In this document: piece after piece, positions 14,790 through 24,488 of the stretch
Numbering within the stretch: the first letter of the stretch is position 1
Layout of the letters: every line of letters begins with the position of its first letter
Assembly (NCBI RefSeq): GCF_905201705.1
Contig: NZ_CAJKOX010000018.1
Span: 12,771-76,770, forward strand
Length of the DNA: 64,000 nt
Direction: 5' to 3'
Source: an uncultured Marvinbryantia sp.
GTDB taxonomy: Bacteria > Bacillota > Clostridia > Lachnospirales > Lachnospiraceae
Translations under genes and position numbers: made by a program
Notes under the pieces: model-generated
Seen by the model: the letters and a program-made list of their open reading frames with translations, nothing else
Told to the model about the DNA's origin: nothing
Databases searched by the model: none

Positions 14790-15710
14790 TTACAGCTTCC
14801 GTGCGCTGCCGCAAAGCTTCACTGAATAAGAAAAGCTTGCGGTTTCCACTGTGTTTTCTATAAACGCACTCTTTGTCTTCTCCTGTGTGCTTCTCTGTGG
14901 CGTTTCTCCTGCGTTTTTCTGCCCTGTTGGTATATTTCTATACCCGAATACATTTAACGCCGTTTCTGCGTCAATCTGCGCGGTTCTGCTTTGAAATATC
15001 CGGTTTCTTTGTGGCTTTGTTCCTGCCAACGGGGAAACAAATGCAAACCCTGCCGCATCCGTCCCCACAATCAGCACGTCCGCCGCCTGCTTACCTTCCC
15101 GGCTTCTCTGCGGATATGTCCCCGCCATCCTCCGCCCTGTCAGCGGCGTTCTATACAGAAAACAGTCTGTATGCGTCTGGATGATACAGGAAATGCGGTT
15201 TTGATATACAACGCCCTCCATATGTGAAGAAAGACGTTTATACATTTTCACCGCATTTACAATTTCCCTGTAGCTTGCCGCAATTCTGCTATTTGTCGTA
15301 TCGCAGATAATTTGAAAATGGTGCGGTTCCCCGCCGTATTCAAACCATTCTTCCACCGTGCTTTCCGGATATACCGCCCCCAACGCCTTTTCCACCGCAT
15401 ACACGGTTCCCATTTTTTTATGTATCTTTACACTGTTTTTCAGAAGTTCCCGTTTCGTTTCCAACGGGTAAGAATAATCGTACCAGTCAATGTGCATATC
15501 ATACGCAAGTATATCCACCAGTGCTTCCGGCAGTTCATCTATTCTGGAATATATCAGCACATTATCAATAATCCCGCTTACGCTCAATAGCTGTTCTGCC
15601 ATCACCTTTGCAAGCGCTTTGATTTTCGGGTCCCGTTGTAGCGCGGGCGGCAGATATTCAGCGAAATCAACATGGTATATATCCTGCATCCGCCCCGCCT
15701 TTTTACTCAT
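14790..15710 (-). CDS. Baseplate wedge protein I (P2 gpI-like)
   Basis: 306 aa from the ATG at 15710, which has GGGGGAAATGAAA upstream and overlaps the gpJ stop. The N-terminal 200 residues match phage tail protein I (YLPPALQRDPKIKALAKVMA, YSRIDELPEALVDILAYDMH, LLKNSVKIHKKMGTVYAVEK). The C-terminal 100 residues are Arg/Thr-rich with repeated RTPLTGRRMAGT-like sequence, perhaps where fibres attach. In P2, gpI joins J and W in the baseplate wedge. Confidence 0.88.
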   Translation of the reverse strand: MSKKAGRMQDIYHVDFAEYLPPALQRDPKIKALAKVMAEQLLSVSGIIDNVLIYSRIDELPEALVDILAYDMHIDWYDYSYPLETKRELLKNSVKIHKKMGTVYAVEKALGAVYPESTVEEWFEYGGEPHHFQIICDTTNSRIAASYREIVNAVKMYKRLSSHMEGVVYQNRISCIIQTHTDCFLYRTPLTGRRMAGTYPQRSREGKQAADVLIVGTDAAGFAFVSPLAGTKPQRNRIFQSRTAQIDAETALNVFGYRNIPTGQKNAGETPQRSTQEKTKSAFIENTVETASFSYSVKLCGSARKL

Positions 15711-16842
15711 TTTCATTTCCCCCATTTATAACATTCTGTTTCCCCAGCTTTGCAACGTGCGTTTCCTCCACGACTGAAAAAACAGGTTCCCGCACATCTA
15801 TTCTCTTCACTCCTGCCGCCATCAGCATTTCCACCAGCTTTGACGGGTTAATGTCGCGCCCCATTTTTTCGGTCTGCCATGATATGTATTTTTCAACTGC
15901 TGCCGCCGCTTCCTGTGCAATAATGGTGTTGCTTGCCTGCGTGTTGCGCTCTATGTAGTAAGTCAGATCAATATTGAAAATATCTTCATCCGGTACAGAT
16001 ACCGTTACAATATCCGTCATGGGGCGCACGTCTTTCGCGTTCAATTCCTCTTCGATCTGCTTCAAGATCGTTTCCGTTGCTTCCTGTCCGTCTTTCAGCA
16101 GCACGCGCACATCAACCACGCCCGCTTCCGGGGACGTTGCCGCAATATCCGCAATAGCAGAAGATACACTTTTTGCAAAATAAATATAGCCGTTTACCGG
16201 ACCGGCAGTTGAAAAGCTTTCCATGCTTTCACGCATCCGGTAATAATAATCTGCGTCTGTTTCTTCATCTGAACCGCCTGCGGTCTTTGTGATATTCTCA
16301 ACAGAAAGAAAATAATCATATACGTCCACAATCTCCGTAACCTGCCCCGGCGCAAGATCGTTTCCAACGGTTCCCGCCGTCTGGCATTCCGCCACCACAT
16401 CCCCGTATGATTGCCCCGCTATAATCTCTAATTCTTCCAATGTTGCAAAAGTGATTTCACCGTCAAACGTTATCCGTGTTCCCTCCGGGACGTAAACGCT
16501 TTGTTGCTGTGGCTCCGATATGTAGCAACGGAATGTTGCCCGCGCTGGTTCTGCCGGAAGTCTTTCTATATCATGGAAAAGCTCTGCAAGGCTGTCCAGA
16601 TATTCCCCTTCTGCATATCTGGGGACGTTTTTCTTTGCTGTTTCTTCGATCAAAACCCGCTGCTGTACTACGATTTCCGCGCACCATGAAATAAAAAGCC
16701 TTTCCGGGGATGCCGGATAGACTTTCTTTTTCTTCCCTGTCATTTCCTCATACATCAGTTCATACAGGGCAATCATGCTATTAATTATCGTTTCAACATC
16801 CGTTTCAACAAACTGTATGTCCGGATATGTCCGCTCACTCAT
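15703..16842 (-). CDS. Baseplate wedge protein J (P2 gpJ-like)
   Basis: A 379-aa baseplate J protein. Seen are the N-terminal helix (INSMIALYELMYEEMTGK), the central motif with YVPEGTRITFDGEITFATLE, and DADYYYRMRESMESFSTAGP with GYIYFAKSVSSAIADI. J forms the wedge that expands when the sheath contracts. The start overlaps the end of the gpW gene, so translation is coupled. Length is normal for the family. Confidence 0.92.
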   Translation of the reverse strand: MSERTYPDIQFVETDVETIINSMIALYELMYEEMTGKKKKVYPASPERLFISWCAEIVVQQRVLIEETAKKNVPRYAEGEYLDSLAELFHDIERLPAEPARATFRCYISEPQQQSVYVPEGTRITFDGEITFATLEELEIIAGQSYGDVVAECQTAGTVGNDLAPGQVTEIVDVYDYFLSVENITKTAGGSDEETDADYYYRMRESMESFSTAGPVNGYIYFAKSVSSAIADIAATSPEAGVVDVRVLLKDGQEATETILKQIEEELNAKDVRPMTDIVTVSVPDEDIFNIDLTYYIERNTQASNTIIAQEAAAAVEKYISWQTEKMGRDINPSKLVEMLMAAGVKRIDVREPVFSVVEETHVAKLGKQNVINGGNENE

Positions 16843-17161
16843 CTTCCGTCACCCCTTCTATTTCCACGATTGCAATGATCGTTCCCGTTGTGTTATCCGT
16901 TTCAAAATCCACCCCGCCAATAATCGCCCGTGGCTCATACGTTTCTATTTGATCGTAAATTTCCGCTACCAGAAGATTTAAAACTGCAGGCAATGGCCGC
17001 CCGTATATATTCCCGGTAATTCCCAGCCCGCGCACCATTGGACAGGATTTCTGCACGCTTGATACAATGATTGCCACATTCTGTAGCACTTCCGCATGTG
17101 TATTTTGCGGGTCCAAATCTATATTTTCCAGCAATTTCCCGTCACCTCTGATAATGTCCAC
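16835..17161 (-). CDS. Baseplate protein W (gp25-like)
   Basis: A 108-aa protein of the gp25/W family, with QNTHAEVLQNVAIIVSSVQK and the conserved glycine pattern and ETYEPRAIIGGVDFE near the end. gp25-like proteins initiate sheath assembly at the baseplate. The EPR motif and following beta strands are intact. Confidence 0.88.
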   Translation of the reverse strand: MDIIRGDGKLLENIDLDPQNTHAEVLQNVAIIVSSVQKSCPMVRGLGITGNIYGRPLPAVLNLLVAEIYDQIETYEPRAIIGGVDFETDNTTGTIIAIVEIEGVTEDE

Positions 17162-17167
17162 CGTCTG

Positions 17168-17569
17168 TCACCTCTTCGCATATTCCTTCATAGATACACT
17201 TACTTTCGCAGAAAGCAGGTTTCCTTTTTTGTCAAATCGTTTCAGTTCCCCGCTAATATCCGTCATGGCCCACTTATAAGCCCCGTAAACCTTTCCGCCA
17301 ATCACAAGCCGGTCTGTCTTCCCTGTCTGTACGATCTTCCGCAGTTTTTCAAGTTCTGTCAGCGGCGTTACTCCAAGAAAAACACTCAAATTCATTTCAA
17401 AACTGATTGTTTCTAACTCCGGCCCCAGAAATTCCAGCAAATCCCTTTTCATGTGCCTGTCATGTTCCGCATAATTCCCGGAAATCTGCCATTTCATATT
17501 ATTGAAAGTCCGAACAGTCTTGTCAGATACAGAAAAAAACACCCCGGCAAATGTTCCGATATTTGCCAT
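17168..17569 (-). CDS. P2 gpU-like tail protein
   Basis: 133 aa from MANIGTFAGVFFSVSDKTVR; the ATG overlaps the gpV-like stop as TAATG, which fixes the start. The pattern LEFLGPELETISFEMNLSVF, LRKIVQTGKTDRLVIGGKVY and GAYKWAMTDISGEL matches the gpU family. P2 gpU helps terminate the tail. Placement among the baseplate genes is common in Clostridial operons and may reflect a hub-cap role. Confidence 0.75.
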   Translation of the reverse strand: MANIGTFAGVFFSVSDKTVRTFNNMKWQISGNYAEHDRHMKRDLLEFLGPELETISFEMNLSVFLGVTPLTELEKLRKIVQTGKTDRLVIGGKVYGAYKWAMTDISGELKRFDKKGNLLSAKVSVSMKEYAKR

Positions 17570-17850
17570 TACTGCACACCTCCGATAATAAAACCGTCCC
17601 CGTCCCCATCCGGAAGCATGATACAAAGCACCATGCTCCCGATTTCCGGGGTCCACTTTTTCACGGTAACTGCGTGATTATGGCCTTCTGCTACCCCTGT
17701 TGTAACGGTACTGGGTCTGATAAGAATATGAAGTTCCCCGGACATGATGCCTTTATCTTCAAACTTCACACGGGCCGTCATGTCGCTTTTTTTGACGCTG
17801 TGAACCTTCCCCACCCGCACAATATCCCGCAATTCTTCATTATCCATCAA
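17569..17850 (-). CDS. Baseplate spike/gpV-like OB-fold protein, short form
   Basis: 93 aa with the gpV N-terminal OB fold: IVRVGKVHSVKKSDMTARVK, then HAVTVKKWTPEIGSMVLCIM and a glycine-rich end. P2 gpV continues into a beta-helix needle, which is absent here. The piercing tip must be another protein, or the complex lacks a long needle. The start overlaps the hub gene stop by 4 bp. Confidence 0.75.
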   Translation of the reverse strand: MMDNEELRDIVRVGKVHSVKKSDMTARVKFEDKGIMSGELHILIRPSTVTTGVAEGHNHAVTVKKWTPEIGSMVLCIMLPDGDGDGFIIGGVQ

Positions 17851-19163
17851 TACCCCTCCAATACCTGTTTTAATTCAATTTCTGTTGTATAGCCGCCAGT
17901 CAGTTTGTGCCTTGCTTTCGCAATTTTATATTTCTTGTCAAACTGCTGGAAACCTTTCAATTTTACCGTTGCCCCGGCTACAAGTGACACGTCACCAACT
18001 ACAGTAAAACTCCCCGTATATTCCTGCGTATTCTTTTCCCGCAGCCGTTTTTGCGCCAGCTTTTTCGCCTGCGCCTTGCTGGTTACTTTTTCATTCACCT
18101 GTAAAGTCTGCCCGCTTCCCTTTTTGCTGTTCGGCGTATAGGTATATTCAATCGTTTTCTTTGTCTTTGGGTCCGTCCATGACACATGACAGCTTGTATA
18201 CGCTGTATCTGTCAGTTTCGTTCCTAATTTGTAAGATATAATATCCCCGCTGCCTTTTTTCAGTGTCTTTATCGCAGGCTTTTTATCGTAAGTTTCCGCA
18301 TCATATATCACAATCGTTAAGGCAGTTACTTTAAGTGCCTGCCCTGCTGCTTTGCAAAGCTTCTGTAAGAATTTTATATCAGACATTCTTACCTGCTCTT
18401 TCCGTTTGTATTGCGGATTTTCTGTACTTTCATACATCAGTTTTAACCCTGCCTGTTTTGCGATCTGCTGCGCAATCACTTTCAGACTTGTTTTCTCCCA
18501 TGCCCTTGATTTCTTTTCTTTACGCAAGGTGCTGGAATAGGGAATAGACGTTGATTTCAGCGTAACCTTATCCGGCGGGCCGGACATATCTACGCTGTCA
18601 ATCTCAAATACGCCACATTCTAAGACTGCATCTTTCCCGGTATCGTTCCAATTCTTCTGCACCAGAACCGCTTCCACATACTTTGCAGAGTGCCTTGTAT
18701 CTCCGTCTACCGTGCTTTTTTTCGTTGTGACAGTTGTTTTCTTTGTTGTCGTTGTTGATTTCCCCGGAACGGTAATTTTAAATACCTGCCCCGGGTAAAT
18801 CAAATTCGGATTTTTTATTTTATTCTGGGAAGCGATCTGCGGATATTTTGTACCGCTCCCCAGATATTTTGCAGCAATAGCCCATAAGGTATCACCGCGT
18901 TTTACAACGTAGTTTATTGTCTTTTCGCTTGTTGTCGTTGTCGTGACCGTTCTTGTAGTCTTGACTGTTGCCTGCACTACAAGCCATTTTCCCAGCATAT
19001 TATTTTCCCGGTCATCATAGACAAGCTGGAAATCGTCTGCTGCGTCTTCCTCTTCATCCGTGTATGTGGCAGACTGCAAATGCAAATTGAAATCTTCCGG
19101 TACTTTTACATTTTTGAACGCAAGCCGTAGTTCCACCCGGCGGGCTAATGTCTTATCACTCAT
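17847..19163 (-). CDS. Baseplate hub protein, gpD-like with inserted LysM domain
   Basis: 438 aa. The ends match phage late-control gpD/VgrG-type hub proteins (RVELRLAFKNVKVPEDFNLH at the N-terminus; a beta-rich C-terminal domain with VAGATVKLKGFQQFDKKYKI). At residues about 85-130 a LysM module (YVVKRGDTLWAIAAKYLGSG) is inserted, flanked by Thr/Lys-rich linkers. A peptidoglycan-binding module in the hub would let the tail tip grip the wall of a Gram-positive target. The start overlaps the end of the tail protein X gene by 8 bp. Confidence 0.85.
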   Translation of the reverse strand: MSDKTLARRVELRLAFKNVKVPEDFNLHLQSATYTDEEEDAADDFQLVYDDRENNMLGKWLVVQATVKTTRTVTTTTTSEKTINYVVKRGDTLWAIAAKYLGSGTKYPQIASQNKIKNPNLIYPGQVFKITVPGKSTTTTKKTTVTTKKSTVDGDTRHSAKYVEAVLVQKNWNDTGKDAVLECGVFEIDSVDMSGPPDKVTLKSTSIPYSSTLRKEKKSRAWEKTSLKVIAQQIAKQAGLKLMYESTENPQYKRKEQVRMSDIKFLQKLCKAAGQALKVTALTIVIYDAETYDKKPAIKTLKKGSGDIISYKLGTKLTDTAYTSCHVSWTDPKTKKTIEYTYTPNSKKGSGQTLQVNEKVTSKAQAKKLAQKRLREKNTQEYTGSFTVVGDVSLVAGATVKLKGFQQFDKKYKIAKARHKLTGGYTTEIELKQVLEGY

Positions 19164-19377
19164 TATCCAGTAGCCCCCTTTTCCACGGCGGCAGTTCTAA
19201 GTTTTCTTCATCCTCCACTTCCGGGATAGTAAGCACTACCCCGGCTGGAAAGACGAAAATTTCCGCATATTTCGCATTTGCTTTTATGAGTTTGTCCATA
19301 TACAGGACGGAACCCATCTGATCTGCTGCTATCTGGTCCCACATATCCCCGGAAATTGTGGTATATGTTTTAATCAT
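19156..19377 (-). CDS. Tail protein X (LysM-like)
   Basis: 73 aa starting MIKTYTTISGDMWDQIAADQ. It matches the gpX/LysM-like family (SGDMWDQIA, FVFPAGVVLTIPEV), which connects tube and hub. Its ATG overlaps the end of the tape-measure gene by 8 bp. Longer reading of this frame into the tape-measure gene has no ribosome site. Confidence 0.85.
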   Translation of the reverse strand: MIKTYTTISGDMWDQIAADQMGSVLYMDKLIKANAKYAEIFVFPAGVVLTIPEVEDEENLELPPWKRGLLDNE

Positions 19378-22300
19378 ACTTTGACCGCCTATCATCATCT
19401 TCTTGCCCGTCCAGCATCTCTTTGATCTGCCGCAGCAAGTTTTGATTGTTACGTTCCAGTTTTCCTTCCAGATCGTCCGGTTTATCTCCCTGTACAATCA
19501 CTGTAGGGCTGTTCGTAACATTAATATTTGCATTGTTTTTTCTGACAGTTGAGCTTTCCACAAAGCGCGGCGGCTCCATTTCCGGGGCTTTTGTGGTGTT
19601 GTATGTATTGAACACATCATATGTTCCACCCCCGGCAGACGCAAACGCCGCCATCAGTGCGCCGTCCCTTTCCTGCAGCGCATTGCTGAAAATCTGCTTC
19701 ATGTTCGACCATAATTCAGATAATGGCAATACAGCTTCTTTCCCAGCTTCCCCGCCCCCTAACAGTCCTCCGTTCATAGCTCCGAAAATTGTCGGGTTTG
19801 AAAGAATACCTCCGGCTTTATACCACGCTACCGAAATACTCGGAACCTGCGGCGGATTTAGTGAAAGTGTTCCGGACACGCTGAAATGTGGTAACGCAAT
19901 ATGCGGCAACTGCAAATGACAGTTTGCGAACATACTGCGTATAGATGCCAGCCCGGAAGATACCACGCTCTGCGCCGTTGACATTCCCGTTTGGAAAGCC
20001 GTCTGTACGCCCTGCATGGTACTTTGTGCGCTGCTTCTGATTGCATTCCCGGCGCTGATAAACTGGGAATTTATGTTTGCAAGTGACGTTGTAATCAATG
20101 ACGTTATCAGCATCAGTGTCGTTGTAATTAACGTATTTACTGCTGCCGTTGTCATTGTCGTTGTTGTCTGAACGGCTGTCGCTGCCGTTGTTACGGTTGT
20201 CTGAATAGCTGATGCCGCCGTTGTGAATGCCGTCTGTAATAGCTGCAATACCGCTTGTATTCCGGTTGCCGCCGTTGTCATTCCCTCCGACATTGTAGCC
20301 ATTCCCGTTGTTGTGTCTGTGAACGACTGTGTTACAGACTGCATAGCTGTCTGGACGGCTGTTGCTGCCGTTGTTGCCGCTGTCTGTGCATCACTGAAAG
20401 AAGTTCCAAACGCAGACGCGCTCTGCTGTGCGGATGCAAGGCTTTCTGACAACGCCTGTATTGCTGTATTTGCCGCTTCAATGGATGCCGTATCTAACGG
20501 TATGGAAATTTCTGCCCCTTCCAGCGCACTTGTATCAATCGCAGGTGTGGAAACTTCTGCATCCCCTCCACCTGTAATTGCATCCCAGATACCACCGAAA
20601 AAGTCTTTTACTCCTTCCCATGCACTCTTAACAGCGTCTGCTGCGCTACTGGCCGCCGTCTTTAAGGCTTCCCAGCCTGCGTCAAGTAATGTCCCCAGTC
20701 CGTCACCCACGGCGGAAATTGTTGTTTTTAATGTTTCAAATCCCGGACCCACGGCAGAAGATAAGCCATCAACCGCCGTACTTGCCGCTGTTTTTAAGGC
20801 TTCCCAGCCCGTATCAAGCAGCGTCCCCAGTCCATCACCGATACCGGAAATTGTTGTTTTCAGTGTTTCTAATCCGCTGCTTACCGCTCCCGGTAATGCG
20901 TCTACGGCTGTACCTGCTGCCGTCTTTAAAGCTTCCCAGCCTGCATTAAGCAGCGTCCCCAGCCCGTCACCTACGGCGGAAATTCCTGTTTTCAGTGCTT
21001 CCCATCCGGCAGATAACGCACCCGGTAAGGCTCCTACTGCGGTACTGGCCGCCGTCTTTAAGGCTTCCCAGCCTGCATCAAGCAGCGTCCCTAGTCCGTC
21101 ACCCACAGCGGAAATTCCTGTTTTCAGTGCTTCCCATCCGGCAGACAACGCACCCGGCAAGGCTCCTACTGCGGTACTGGCCGCCGTCTTTAAGGCTTCC
21201 CAGCCTGCGTCAAGTAATGTCCCCAGTCCGTCACCTACGGCGGAAATAGCCGATTTCAGCAACTCCCAGCCTGCTGCAAGCAGTCCCGGAATAGCTTCTA
21301 CCGCTGCCACCGCTGCCGATTTCAGCAGTTCCCAGCCCGTATCAAGTAACGGGCCTATCGCTTCACCTACGGCGGAAATAGCCGATTTCAGCAACTCCCA
21401 GCCTGCTGCAAGTAATCCCGGAATAGCTTCTACTGCTGCCACCGCTGCCGATTTCAGCAGTTCCCAGCCCGTATCAAGTAACGGGCCTATCGCTTCACCT
21501 ACGGCGGAAATTGCTGATTTCAGCAACTCCCAGCCTGCCGCAAGCAATCCCGGCAATGCGTCTACGGCGGCTGTTGCTGCTGATTTCAATAGCTCCCAGC
21601 CAGAATTAAGCAGCGGACCTATTGCCGCGCCAACTGTAGATATACTGCTTTTCAGCAGTTCCCATCCTCCGGATAATAGCCCCGGAATGGCTTCCACTGC
21701 GGTACTGGCAATATTTTTTATTCCTTCCCATGCGCCGGACCAATCCCCGTCTATTGCCTTTAATACAACATCTAAAATGCTTTGTATTGCCGTCAAGGAC
21801 CCGGCAATCAGACTTTGTACTTTGGGAAATACATTCTTTGCAACGTTTAGAAGGCTTGATGCTATCGGCTTTACAATGTCTATTACTTTTGAAAATATCC
21901 CTGTAATGACAGGAACCAGCTTTGCAAATACCTGCAGTACCTGTTCCGCTATCGGTACAACATACGTCTGTATGCCGCTGGCAAAACTGGAAAATGCCTT
22001 TTTTACGCTCCCTGCCGCTTTTACAAACGTATCAAAAACTGCTGTTCCTTTTTCCCCGAACGTTTCATTGATCTTTTCCCGGATGCCGTCAAGCTCTCCG
22101 CCAGAAAAGATATTTTTTATTGTGTTTCCTACATTCGTAATTGCAGAAACGGCTTTGTCAAAAACTTCAAGCCCCTTTTCTCCAAATACCTTTCCTACCG
22201 CTTCCCGGATTTCACCCAAATGTGCTTTGAGTAACTGTACTGCTGTAATAACTGCTGTTATCGCTCCCACTACCGGAAGGATTTTGCCAGCTATCCCGGC

Positions 22301-24475
22301 AAGTGGTCCAAGCATAGTAGAACCCAGCTTACTGATCGGCGCAAACGCTGTTGTAAACAGTTTTCCAATCGGCGAAATAATCTTTCCAATCCCGCTGATA
22401 CCGGATGAAACAATTTTCCCGATACTTCCCAGCGGTGATTTTACAATCACGTTACCTACTCCGGACAGGATTCCGCCAAGCTTGCCGCCGATTGCTGAAA
22501 ATGGCTTTAGCAGCGTTGAAACCATCTTTCCGCCAACTCCGGAAAATGCGCCGCCCAGTTTCCCGGCAGCGCCCGAAAATGGTTTCAGAAGCGTTGCCCC
22601 TACATCTCCAATCGCTTTCCCCACATTCCCGAAATAGGATAATATCCCGGAACCTGCAGTTTTCAGTTTTCCTGCAAGCCCCGTTCCTTCAATCCCGGCC
22701 ATAATGGATTTTGCCCGGAATGCTTCAAGCACAATCCTCGCGGAATTTATGCCTTTTCTGATTTCCAGAAATCCCAGCTTTCCGACAAGTCCAGCTACTT
22801 TTAAGCCTGCCAGCGCTGCTACAACTGCCGTCAGTGTTTTAACAAGCTGCGGGTTCGCCTGTGCAAAATCAGTAATCTTTGTTACAAGTGCCGCTACTTT
22901 ATCTGCTGCCGCTCCAATAATCGGTAAAAAGGTTTGTCCCAGCACAATAGACAGGTTTGCAAGGCTGTTTTTTGCCTTTTCCATTCTGGCTTGTTTGGTA
23001 TTCTCCATTTTCGCAAACGCTTCATCTGTAGCGCCTACGCTGTCAACCATCCCCTGTACCTGTTCGTTAAAACCCTCTACCCCGTTAGATAGCAAAGAAA
23101 CCGCTGCTTTTCCGGCTTCCGCGCTTCCGAACATATCAGAAAGACTTTTACCGCTTGATGCCGCCTGCTCCTGCAATACCTGCAGGACCTCCCCGACGCT
23201 CTTACCGCTTGCCATCAACTCTTGGAAACTCTGCCCTGTTGCCTTTTTTAAAGCGTCGCTTGCCGTTGTCCCGCTCTTGCCAAGCTCATTGAACATACTG
23301 TTCATGTAGGTTGTTGTTTCCGCTGCCGCTATACCTTTGCTTGTCATAATGGCATAGCCCGCGCAAAGCTGTTCAAGCGCCACGCCGTTTGCGTTTGCCG
23401 TTGGTATGATCTTGCCCATTGACGCAGATAATTCCGCAACGGTGACTTTACCTTTGTTCTGCGTCTGAATAAGCATATCGGAAACCGTTCCGACTTTCCC
23501 GGCTTCCATCCCATAGGCGTTCAAAATCGTTGTGAGTACGTCCAGCGTTTGTGAGCTTTCCGCAAATCCGGCTTTTGCAAGCTTTGTGGAATTGGAAACA
23601 AAATTCACCGCATCCGCCGTTGACTGTCCGGCAGAAATAGCGTTATATACATCATCCGCTATCGTTGCCGCCGCAATTCCTGTTTCGTTGGAAAGCTGCA
23701 TGATCTGGCTTGACATTTCAGAAAGCGGGACCTCTTTTGCGTCCGCAATCGTGCTTACTTTCTGCATTGCAGTTTCAAAACCCATAGCAGCTTTTACCGG
23801 ACCGGCATAAACCGCCGCCGCTACCGCAGTAATAGCCCCTACTGTCCCCAGCAATTCCGTTTTTGTCTGGCCTATGCTCTGCTTAATTTTCTGCTGTTCT
23901 TCATTCAGCTTCTGCATTCTTTCTTGTGACGCTTTCAGCTTGTCATAAGACTGCTGCAGCCTGCTGTTTGACTTTTCCAGATTATCTGTGTTTACGCCTG
24001 CGGCTTTTAATTCCTGTTCAAGACTGTTTAATTTCCCTGTCTGATCTTCAATTTTGGCAGAGGTCTGCTGTATCTGGTTTTCATTCGTTTTCAGTTTGCC
24101 ATTAAGCTTGTCGTATTCCTGTTCTGTTGCGCTTAATTCCTGTTCAAGCCTTTTATATTCCTCAATGTCCCCGTTCGCTTCTGCGGTTTCCATTGCCTGC
24201 TGCAAAGCTTTTTTCTTTTCCGCTGTCTTCTGCAATTCAGACTGCAGGCGTGTATGTTCGCTTTGTAGTTCCGCCAGTTTCGCCTTGTTTTTATCAATGG
24301 CGCTGTTTGTCTTTGTATAGCCGTCAATCTTTGACTGAATGGAATTAACCTGCTTAATGCTATTCGCAAGCTTTTTCTGGGTGTCAATCGCATTTTTGAA
24401 AGCACTTGTAAAGCTTCCGCCCAGTGACGCTTTTAACTGAAATAACAGTTCATATTGCTTCTGCGACCCTGCCAA
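19370..24475 (-). CDS. Tail tape-measure protein with 22-aa repeats
   Basis: 1701 aa, starting at TTG with GGAGGTGAAAGGAC upstream. The N-terminal 200 residues are a long coiled coil (ELQSEHTRLQSELQKTAEKK). Residues about 230-520 are the conserved TMP core (FETAMQKVSTIADAKEVPLS, ISAGQSTADAVNFV). Hydrophobic segments follow, then 17 tandem 22-residue repeats (GWELLKSAISAVGEAIGPLL type), an Ala/Thr-rich stretch and a C-terminal domain. The tape measure sets tail length and occupies the tube. At roughly 1.5 angstrom per residue the tail would be long, perhaps 200 nm or more; that estimate is a general rule only. Confidence 0.95.
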   Translation of the reverse strand: MAGSQKQYELLFQLKASLGGSFTSAFKNAIDTQKKLANSIKQVNSIQSKIDGYTKTNSAIDKNKAKLAELQSEHTRLQSELQKTAEKKKALQQAMETAEANGDIEEYKRLEQELSATEQEYDKLNGKLKTNENQIQQTSAKIEDQTGKLNSLEQELKAAGVNTDNLEKSNSRLQQSYDKLKASQERMQKLNEEQQKIKQSIGQTKTELLGTVGAITAVAAAVYAGPVKAAMGFETAMQKVSTIADAKEVPLSEMSSQIMQLSNETGIAAATIADDVYNAISAGQSTADAVNFVSNSTKLAKAGFAESSQTLDVLTTILNAYGMEAGKVGTVSDMLIQTQNKGKVTVAELSASMGKIIPTANANGVALEQLCAGYAIMTSKGIAAAETTTYMNSMFNELGKSGTTASDALKKATGQSFQELMASGKSVGEVLQVLQEQAASSGKSLSDMFGSAEAGKAAVSLLSNGVEGFNEQVQGMVDSVGATDEAFAKMENTKQARMEKAKNSLANLSIVLGQTFLPIIGAAADKVAALVTKITDFAQANPQLVKTLTAVVAALAGLKVAGLVGKLGFLEIRKGINSARIVLEAFRAKSIMAGIEGTGLAGKLKTAGSGILSYFGNVGKAIGDVGATLLKPFSGAAGKLGGAFSGVGGKMVSTLLKPFSAIGGKLGGILSGVGNVIVKSPLGSIGKIVSSGISGIGKIISPIGKLFTTAFAPISKLGSTMLGPLAGIAGKILPVVGAITAVITAVQLLKAHLGEIREAVGKVFGEKGLEVFDKAVSAITNVGNTIKNIFSGGELDGIREKINETFGEKGTAVFDTFVKAAGSVKKAFSSFASGIQTYVVPIAEQVLQVFAKLVPVITGIFSKVIDIVKPIASSLLNVAKNVFPKVQSLIAGSLTAIQSILDVVLKAIDGDWSGAWEGIKNIASTAVEAIPGLLSGGWELLKSSISTVGAAIGPLLNSGWELLKSAATAAVDALPGLLAAGWELLKSAISAVGEAIGPLLDTGWELLKSAAVAAVEAIPGLLAAGWELLKSAISAVGEAIGPLLDTGWELLKSAAVAAVEAIPGLLAAGWELLKSAISAVGDGLGTLLDAGWEALKTAASTAVGALPGALSAGWEALKTGISAVGDGLGTLLDAGWEALKTAASTAVGALPGALSAGWEALKTGISAVGDGLGTLLNAGWEALKTAAGTAVDALPGAVSSGLETLKTTISGIGDGLGTLLDTGWEALKTAASTAVDGLSSAVGPGFETLKTTISAVGDGLGTLLDAGWEALKTAASSAADAVKSAWEGVKDFFGGIWDAITGGGDAEVSTPAIDTSALEGAEISIPLDTASIEAANTAIQALSESLASAQQSASAFGTSFSDAQTAATTAATAVQTAMQSVTQSFTDTTTGMATMSEGMTTAATGIQAVLQLLQTAFTTAASAIQTTVTTAATAVQTTTTMTTAAVNTLITTTLMLITSLITTSLANINSQFISAGNAIRSSAQSTMQGVQTAFQTGMSTAQSVVSSGLASIRSMFANCHLQLPHIALPHFSVSGTLSLNPPQVPSISVAWYKAGGILSNPTIFGAMNGGLLGGGEAGKEAVLPLSELWSNMKQIFSNALQERDGALMAAFASAGGGTYDVFNTYNTTKAPEMEPPRFVESSTVRKNNANINVTNSPTVIVQGDKPDDLEGKLERNNQNLLRQIKEMLDGQEDDDRRSKYD
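20612..21735 (-). repeat. 66-bp tandem repeats (17 units) in the tape-measure gene
   Basis: Seventeen consecutive 22-residue units each begin Gly-Trp-Glu (or Gly-Leu/Phe-Glu). They alternate in two types, so the DNA also has a 132-bp period. Neighbouring 132-bp units around 20960-21240 and 21245-21500 are nearly identical at DNA level, showing recent duplication. Confidence 0.92.
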
Positions 24476-24488
24476 GTCCTTTCACCTC

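Noticed and set aside
20223..22637. 804-codon open frame on the plus strand
   Set aside because: It is antisense to the repetitive, Ala-rich tape-measure gene; its Ser/Pro/Ala composition mirrors that gene and it has no ribosome site.
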